Source: Faecalitalea sp. UBA4312
GTDB lineage: Bacteria > Bacillota_I > Bacilli_A > Erysipelotrichales > Erysipelotrichaceae
Assembly (NCBI GenBank): GCA_002394635.1
Contig: DGUK01000075.1
Span: forward strand, 29,677-62,627
Length of the DNA stretch: 32,951 bases
Reading direction: 5' to 3'
Every line of letters starts with the position of its first letter. Position 1 is the first letter of the stretch. Shown here piece after piece: positions 25,393 to 30,741 of the stretch. The position numbers and the translations under genes are program-made. The notes beneath the pieces were generated by a model. That model was given only the letters and a program-made list of their open reading frames with translations. It had not been told where the DNA came from and made no database searches.

Positions 25393-26109
25393 ATGATTGG
25401 TACAGTACAGTTTGGTAAAGTTGATGTGACAATTGATTTTCTATATGAGGATACAAGAAATTACTTTATAGATATTAAACCGTTCAAAATGGATACACCA
25501 CTTGTATCTGTTACAGCGAATGAAATCGACAATTATAAAAATCATACCCATGATGCATCAAACGCCTATGTTGAATATTGTTTATTGTTACAAAAGGTAT
25601 CAAATCTTTTACCTGCTTATGATCATTGTCTTTTTCACGGAGCTGCCCTGTTGTACAAAGAAAAAGTATTTATTTTAACGGGGCCAAGTGGTGTTGGAAA
25701 AACAACACAGTATCGGAACTTGAAAAAACTGTATGGAAATACTATCCATGTTATCAATGGAGATAAGCCAGTTCTTCATATTACCGATGCGAAAACCTGG
25801 GTGTATCCTTCAGCTTGGAATGGAAAGGAAAATTATCATTCAAATAAAAAAGGAGCATGCGGTGGAATTATCTATTTGGAGCAAGGTTTGATGAATTCAA
25901 TCTGGTGCTTGAAAAAAGAAGAGGCGATCCTTCCTGTTTTATCACAGTTTATCTATGAAGAACATTCACGAGAACTGATACAAAATATATGCAGAATGGA
26001 AGCGAACCTGCTTATGAATGTACCGGTTTATTCTTTTATCAATACCGGAACATTGGATTCGTCAGAACTCTTATATAGACATGTTATGGGAGGCGATAAC
26101 GATGTATAA
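25393..26109 (+). CDS. HPr-kinase-like peptide kinase
   Basis: The 238-residue protein belongs to the HPr kinase C-terminal fold family: FHGAALLY, P-loop GPSGVGKTT (97-105), INGDKPVLHI, then SAWNGKENYH and a helical C-terminus. Members near lasso and other PqqD clusters, such as the paeninodin kinase, phosphorylate a Ser of the precursor. It lacks the N-terminal domain of true HprK and no ptsH is nearby, so carbon regulation is unlikely. Candidate targets in the adjacent peptide are Ser24, Ser28, Thr29 and Ser36; there is no C-terminal Ser as in paeninodin. Its stop overlaps the next start by eight bases. AAGGGA lies nine bases before the ATG. Confidence 0.85.
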   Translation: MIGTVQFGKVDVTIDFLYEDTRNYFIDIKPFKMDTPLVSVTANEIDNYKNHTHDASNAYVEYCLLLQKVSNLLPAYDHCLFHGAALLYKEKVFILTGPSGVGKTTQYRNLKKLYGNTIHVINGDKPVLHITDAKTWVYPSAWNGKENYHSNKKGACGGIIYLEQGLMNSIWCLKKEEAILPVLSQFIYEEHSRELIQNICRMEANLLMNVPVYSFINTGTLDSSELLYRHVMGGDNDV

Positions 26110-26374
26110 GCTGGTGGATGGTGCTTATGTTTTTAAAATTTTCGATCAGTATTTATTATTTTCAACCAATGAGGAGAATCAGAAAGCTCCCTATGTACGA
26201 AAAATCAATGAGATGGCTGGAAATATCTGTAATGAATTAATGGATGGATGTACAAAAGAAGATTTGGTGCAGCATATAGAAAGAATATACGATACAGATG
26301 GTATAGATACGGAGACAGAAATAGAGACTTTTTTACTTACATTAAAAGAGAATGGTTATATTGAAAAAAAATAA
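26102..26374 (+). CDS. PqqD-like protein 1 (RRE / peptide chaperone)
   Basis: A 90-residue protein with the PqqD/RRE layout: N-terminal beta strands (YKLVDGAYVFKIFDQYLLFS), a helix with INEMAGNICNELMDG, then KEDLVQHIERIYD and a final helix-turn, FLLTLKENGYIEKK. Such proteins bind leader peptides and present them to a modifying enzyme. The start at 26102 has GGGAGG seven bases upstream and overlaps the kinase end; an in-frame ATG at 26018 lies inside the kinase gene and adds residues unlike the family. It probably serves the kinase or the peptide at 25175. Confidence 0.85.
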   Translation: MYKLVDGAYVFKIFDQYLLFSTNEENQKAPYVRKINEMAGNICNELMDGCTKEDLVQHIERIYDTDGIDTETEIETFLLTLKENGYIEKK

Positions 26375-26387
26375 TGGGGAGGAAAGT

Positions 26388-26663
26388 GTGCATATTTTTA
26401 CAACAACAAAAAAAGGTGAATTAAAAAAAATATGTGGAGAAACCTTTTTGGTATCAAATCAAAGAGATGGCGCAATCTTTCCTGTGAATGAAGTCGGGGC
26501 ATTGATATGGAAACTTTGTATAGAAGGTAGGACGACTGAAGAAATCGTTACCGTTATTTCAAAGGAATATGACGTAGTGGAATCACAAGTAAAGAAAGAT
26601 GTCAAAGCATTTATTGAAAAATTGATAGATCTTGATTATTTAGAGGTGAACGACCATGCCTGA
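26388..26663 (+). CDS. PqqD-like protein 2 (RRE / peptide chaperone)
   Basis: A second, diverged PqqD-type protein of 91 residues: strands around GETFLVSNQRDGAIFPVNEVGALIW-like sequence, then the helix with LCIEGRTTEEIVTVISKEYD and the C-terminal FIEKLIDLDYLEV. A GTG start at 26388 is preferred because GGGAGG lies five bases before it; an in-frame ATG at 26352 overlaps PqqD 1 and would add 12 residues. It overlaps the nucleotidyltransferase start by eight bases. Two such proteins in tandem suggest two leader-bound steps or a heterodimer. Confidence 0.83.
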   Translation: MHIFTTTKKGELKKICGETFLVSNQRDGAIFPVNEVGALIWKLCIEGRTTEEIVTVISKEYDVVESQVKKDVKAFIEKLIDLDYLEVNDHA

Positions 26664-27870
26664 CATAAAATGGAGCAAAACGGAACTACGATTTTTAGAG
26701 GCTTTCAGGCTAAGTTTAAAAAATGAAACGGTTTTTTGGAAGTATGGCTTAAAAGAATCAGAATGGTCTGCATTGATGAAAGAAGCTCAGAAGAATTTGG
26801 TGCTTCCTATGATTTATGAAACAGTATATCCTCTAGAAAGATTTCCACTTGAAACAATGGCTTCGTTTAAACAATCTGCGATTGAACAGGTGCTCACACA
26901 GATTCAAAGGGAGAACACATTTCGAAGTGTTTATTCTTTGATCCTTCACGAAGGATGTAAGCCTATCGTGTTAAAGGGAATCATCTGTCGTCATACGTAT
27001 CCATTGCCGGATCACAGACAATCCTGGGATGAGGATATATGGATCCAAAAGGAAGAATTTGAGATCTGTGACAAAGTATTGGTATCCAACGGCTTTAAAA
27101 GGATCAGCCCCATGGAGGATCATGAGATCGTTTATAAAGAACAGAAGTCACAGCTGATCATTGAAGTGCATACTTCCTTGTTTCCACAGGAATCAAAGGC
27201 ATATGGAAGCCTGAATGGATATTTCAAGGACGTAGAAATTAAAAAGATACAGATAGAGGATACAGAATATTATACGTTGAATGATACGGATCATCTGTTC
27301 TATTTGATCTGTCATATGTATAAGCATTTTCTTCATTTTGGAGCCGGGATCCGTCAGCTCACGGACATATTGATGTATGCCAAAGCGTATAAAGTAGACT
27401 GGGAGCGGCTCTGGAAGCAGTGTAAGGAAATCCATGCCGATCTTTTTGTGGCTGCTTTATTCAGCATCGGAAGGAAATATCTGGATATGGAAACAACGTT
27501 TCCTGAAGAATGGATGAAACAGGCCAGAGAGGAAGAGGCTTTATTAAAAGATATCCTGGATGCCGGCATGCAGGCACAGACATCCAGCGCACGAATCCAT
27601 AGTGCAACGATGACATTAAATGCGGTGGAAAAAGGGAAACAAGGAAAGAAGTCTTCCGTGTGGAAATCATTATTTCCTTCTGTAGAGAGCTTGAAAAGCA
27701 GGTACAAATATGTGGACAAACGAATGTATTTATTACCTATTGCATGGGCGCATAGAATTGTATATTATCTAGTCAATCAAAAATCGAAAAAATCACTGAA
27801 AAAGACAATTCAAATTGGGAAAAATCGAATTGAACTGTTAAAAAGAATTGGAATTATTGAAGTGAAATAA
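26656..27870 (+). CDS. NTP_transf_5-type nucleotidyltransferase
   Basis: The 404-residue protein matches the uncharacterised nucleotidyltransferase family PF14907 in its order of motifs: PIVLKGIICRHTYPLP, the acidic pair in WDEDIWI (Asp125, Asp127), and IIEVHTSLF (Glu170, His172), followed by YTLNDTDHLFYLICHMYKHFLHFG and a helical C-terminal half. The first three form the metal site of the nucleotidyltransferase fold. Members occur in lasso peptide clusters and in polysaccharide loci; their substrate is generally unknown. Start has GAGGTG seven bases upstream and overlaps PqqD 2. Here it may transfer a nucleotide to the peptide or to its phosphate. Confidence 0.8.
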   Translation: MPDIKWSKTELRFLEAFRLSLKNETVFWKYGLKESEWSALMKEAQKNLVLPMIYETVYPLERFPLETMASFKQSAIEQVLTQIQRENTFRSVYSLILHEGCKPIVLKGIICRHTYPLPDHRQSWDEDIWIQKEEFEICDKVLVSNGFKRISPMEDHEIVYKEQKSQLIIEVHTSLFPQESKAYGSLNGYFKDVEIKKIQIEDTEYYTLNDTDHLFYLICHMYKHFLHFGAGIRQLTDILMYAKAYKVDWERLWKQCKEIHADLFVAALFSIGRKYLDMETTFPEEWMKQAREEEALLKDILDAGMQAQTSSARIHSATMTLNAVEKGKQGKKSSVWKSLFPSVESLKSRYKYVDKRMYLLPIAWAHRIVYYLVNQKSKKSLKKTIQIGKNRIELLKRIGIIEVK

Positions 27871-27891
27871 CTGTATTATGGAAGGAATCTT

Positions 27892-28968
27892 ATGAAGAAG
27901 ATAGTAATCATCACAAATCATTCCTATATGTTATGGAGGTTTCACAAAGAATTGATCATGAAACTGCAGGAAGACAATGAAATTGTCATAGCCTTTCCGT
28001 TTGTAGGACATGAGAAAGATTTCAAAGATCTGGGTATCCGCTGCATAGAGACCAAGCTGGACCGGAGAAGTCTGAATCCGGTGAATGATCTGAAGCTGAA
28101 ACGGTCATATGAGAGGATATTGAGGAAAGAACGGCCGGATATGGTGATCACCTATTCGATCAAGTGCAATATCTATGCCGGCCTGGTATGCCGGAAACTG
28201 AAGATTCCATACTATGCCAATGTACAGGGGCTGGGGACACCATTCCAGAAGCCGGTACTGTCCCAGTTGGTAACAGAAATGTACCGGAAAGCCATGAAGG
28301 ATGTGGAAATTGTCTTCTTTGAAAACGAAGCCAATGCCGCCATGTTCCGGAAAAAGAAGATCATTCCAGCCGCCAGACAGATCGTACTGCAGGGAGCAGG
28401 GATCAATACAGACTATTATAAAAAACAGCCGTATCCGCAGAATGAGCGAACACACTTTCTGTATGTAGGAAGGCTGATGAAGGAAAAAGGGATCGATGAG
28501 CTGTTTGAAGCGGCAAAGCGGTTAAGAAGAGAAGAAGACTTTATCCTGGATATTGTAGGATTCTTTGAAGAATCGTATAAGGAAGAAGTCAGAGAAATGG
28601 AGATAGCCAGGATTGTGAATTTCTATGGATTCCAGCAGGATCCGAGACCGTATTATAAGAAGGCGGACTGTGTGATCCTACCGAGCTATCATGAAGGGAT
28701 GAGCAATGTGTTATTGGAAGGGGCATCCATGGGCAGACCGCTGATCACAACGGATATTCCAGGATGCCGGGAGGCCGTGATCGATAAGGAGAGCGGGTAC
28801 CTGGTGCAGCCAAAGGATAGCGAATCCGCATACCAGGCGATGAAACGGTTTATCAAGCTGCCAACGGACCAGAGAGAACAGATGGGGCTTCGTGGCAGGG
28901 AACTGATGGAGCAGCGCTTTAACAAACACAATGTCGTCGAAAATACAATTAAAGGATTAGATCTATAA
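27892..28968 (+). CDS. Family 4-type glycosyltransferase
   Basis: The 358-residue cytoplasmic enzyme has a GT-B fold: an N-terminal domain beginning KKIVIITNHSYMLWRFHKEL and a C-terminal nucleotide-sugar domain with FLYVGRLMKEKGIDEL and the EGMSNVLLEGAS motif, an E-x7-E pair at Glu268 and Glu276, then GRPLITTDIPGCREAV. Resembles GT4 enzymes of capsule pathways acting on lipid-linked sugars. It starts 21 bases after the nucleotidyltransferase with GGAAGG upstream, and ends at a terminator, so it closes the cluster. Base composition is richer in G+C than the genes before it. Acceptor could be the peptide or a polysaccharide; the sequence does not decide. Confidence 0.88.
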   Translation: MKKIVIITNHSYMLWRFHKELIMKLQEDNEIVIAFPFVGHEKDFKDLGIRCIETKLDRRSLNPVNDLKLKRSYERILRKERPDMVITYSIKCNIYAGLVCRKLKIPYYANVQGLGTPFQKPVLSQLVTEMYRKAMKDVEIVFFENEANAAMFRKKKIIPAARQIVLQGAGINTDYYKKQPYPQNERTHFLYVGRLMKEKGIDELFEAAKRLRREEDFILDIVGFFEESYKEEVREMEIARIVNFYGFQQDPRPYYKKADCVILPSYHEGMSNVLLEGASMGRPLITTDIPGCREAVIDKESGYLVQPKDSESAYQAMKRFIKLPTDQREQMGLRGRELMEQRFNKHNVVENTIKGLDL

Positions 28969-29004
28969 AGAGTAGGAAACGAAAAACTTTTCTACTCTTT
29001 TTTT
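28967..29004 (+). terminator. Terminator closing the peptide-modification cluster
   Basis: AAAGAGTAGGAAA and TTTTCTACTCTTT form a 13-bp stem with one G-U pair, overlapping the stop codon region, followed by Ts. Confidence 0.88.
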
Positions 29005-29322
29005 ATAAGAACGGATGCATCCAACATAATAAAGTAGTCGCTAAGTACATCGAATGATATATGAAACAGCATTCATGACTTTCAGATTTTTATGCTTCCA
29101 CAGCACGTACAAGAAATGTGCATTACATCTTTATAGGTATATAAGAAAATACGGCCCCAATTCAATAAATCGAACTGTAAAGCATTTATCATTGGAAATT
29201 GAATACTAAGAGCATAAATAGTAATGGCTAAGTAGTAAAGAAGGGGACCTGGTGGAATAAACCTTATAAGAAGATCATTAATGATCCGGCTATAAAGCTA
29301 GATAAATGCGTTCATAAATAAC
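29005..29322. other. Gene-free interval between glycosyltransferase and hydrolase
   Basis: No gene with a start and ribosome site was found on either strand. Two items are visible: a perfect 14-bp palindrome GATCATTAATGATC (29273-29286), and on the minus strand a 71-codon open stretch (29297 down to 29082) without a proper start, whose translation is hydrophobic (FIPPGPLLYYLAITIYALS). It may be a gene remnant or chance. Confidence 0.5.
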
Positions 29323-30128
29323 TTATAATGTTTTAATAAAAGCTTGTATGATCTTGCTGACTTGTTCAGGCTGGTCCGTATTGGCATTATGACCAGCACC
29401 CTTGATCCAATATAACGGATATCCTTCTCTTTTTGCCCATCGTTTGTTATAGCTCTTAGCGGAACCGGCCTGATCTTCTGTGCCACAGATCAGTATTGTT
29501 GGAAAATTTTGCTTATATTCTAAATTTTGTTCCATGGCCTGAGCTAAAACTTGATAACCATGACCAGCAAGTTTACAATATTCATTTTTCGTATATGTGT
29601 TTAAAAAATGCGCCGTTAGTTTTATGCCATATTCTGTCTTTGAACAACCTTCTATGCCGAGCTTTTTTAAAGTCTTCCATGGAAAAGCTCGATACATAGC
29701 TTCTGTTCTTTTCAGTAACCAGAGTTCCAGGGCACTGACATAGCGTTTGTTTAAAGGAGCACAATCAATAGATATAAAACCAATCGCTTCTTTCGGGTAT
29801 TTTTCCATAAAGCACTGGGAAACGTAGCCACCCATGGATTGCCCAATCAATACTTGATGAGGAATTTGTTCTATCATTAAATATCATGAAGCCATGTCGC
29901 TTTATCCATTAAGGTAAAGGATAAGCTAAGCGGACGGGAATAGGCGTGCCCCGGTGCATCCCACTTCAAAATATTATAATCCGTTTCAAATGCCACAACC
30001 TGCCTGTCAAATAAACGATGGTCTGCTGTTAATCTAGGCAGAAGAATCAAAGATTTCCGTTCAGGAATTATTTCATCGATCCAGTAATGTACTGTTTCCC
30101 ATTGCGTTGTGTAATTTTTATGATCCAT
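29323..30128 (-). pseudogene. Alpha/beta hydrolase split by a frame change
   Basis: Two minus-strand frames together make one alpha/beta hydrolase of about 267 residues. The first (29877-30128, 83 residues, AGGAG before its ATG) has the N-terminal strands (KSLILLPRLTADHRLF, LKWDAPGHAYSRP) and ends WLHDI. The second (29323-29877, 184 residues) resumes with the nucleophile elbow GQSMGG and carries LICGTEDQAG and the catalytic histidine in GAGHNAN. Stop and start overlap as TAATG, exactly where a continuous protein would link the two parts. All catalytic residues are in the second part. Most likely a frameshifted pseudogene or a sequencing error; coupled translation of two fragments is possible. 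Confidence 0.75.
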
Positions 30129-30572
30129 AGTAAAGCTCCTATATTCTGAAAATAGTTTTATTACATATCCATAACTATCCTTTGTGGATCGATTTCTGAA
30201 AGCAATCCTCAAGGCTTAATTCTTTTATCGCTTTATGATATGCATAAAAGGAAATTATTTTATTTCAAAAAAAACAACTCGTTAACTAGTTTCATTATTA
30301 TCATACTATTATCGATAAGATCCGAGAAGACCTGACAGTTACTATAAAAGCAATAATTATATGCATAAAATAGATGTAATCAACCATAATAATATGCATA
30401 AGGATGTATGTTAAAAATAGTGGTCAAAATGTATCAATAACAGTAATCAATAGGTATATATATTTTTATAAAAATAACATAAAAGCTATATATAAAGCAT
30501 TTAATTGCATATATGTCTATATCGATATAGATTTTATAGATAGAATAAATGTATTAAAATAACAATTATATA

Positions 30573-30601
30573 TTGACGATTCTCTTATGTTGAAGTAATA
30601 T
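30573..30601 (+). promoter_or_regulatory. Candidate promoter of the second InlB-repeat gene
   Basis: TTGACG (30573-30578) and TAATAT (30596-30601), 17 bases apart. This gives a leader of about 130 bases containing the inverted repeat at 30696. Confidence 0.5.
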
Positions 30602-30695
30602 AAAATATATTAAAGATACTTTCTTTCAGTCTTTTTCTGCGGTTTCTGTAACGTGCATAACAGACTGTATCCAAATGTATTTTTAATACTAGCAG

Positions 30696-30717
30696 TGTCA
30701 ATGATTCGCCATTGACA
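30696..30717. promoter_or_regulatory. Inverted repeat in the leader of the second InlB-repeat gene
   Basis: TGTCAATG and CATTGACA are perfect reverse complements separated by six bases, ending 13 bases before the GGAG ribosome site. It could be an operator or an RNA hairpin near the ribosome site. No T-run follows, so it is not a terminator. Confidence 0.6.
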
Positions 30718-30741
30718 AATTCAAAAGATAGGAGTGAGTAC

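Larger units (their letters stand above)
30129..30741. other. AT-rich intergenic region between divergent genes
   Basis: About 610 bases with no credible gene. It holds the control region of the InlB-repeat paralogue at its right end (promoter at 30573, inverted repeat at 30696), and three copies of TATGCATAA (30239, 30360, 30393). The middle is very rich in TATA-like sequence. No clear promoter for the minus-strand hydrolase was found. Confidence 0.6.

Noticed and set aside
25393..26109. True HPr kinase/phosphorylase of carbon catabolite control
   Set aside because: The protein lacks the N-terminal HprK domain and stands in a PqqD context with no phosphotransferase genes; only the C-terminal kinase fold is shared.
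26656..28968. The cluster as a plain capsule locus
   Set aside because: Only one glycosyltransferase is present and there is no initiating transferase, flippase or polymerase. Not fully excluded, since PqqD, HprK-like and NTP_transf_5 genes are also known from polysaccharide loci.
29273..29286. 14-bp palindrome GATCATTAATGATC as a terminator or insertion-sequence end
   Set aside because: It has no loop or T-run and no matching copy or target duplication was seen nearby.
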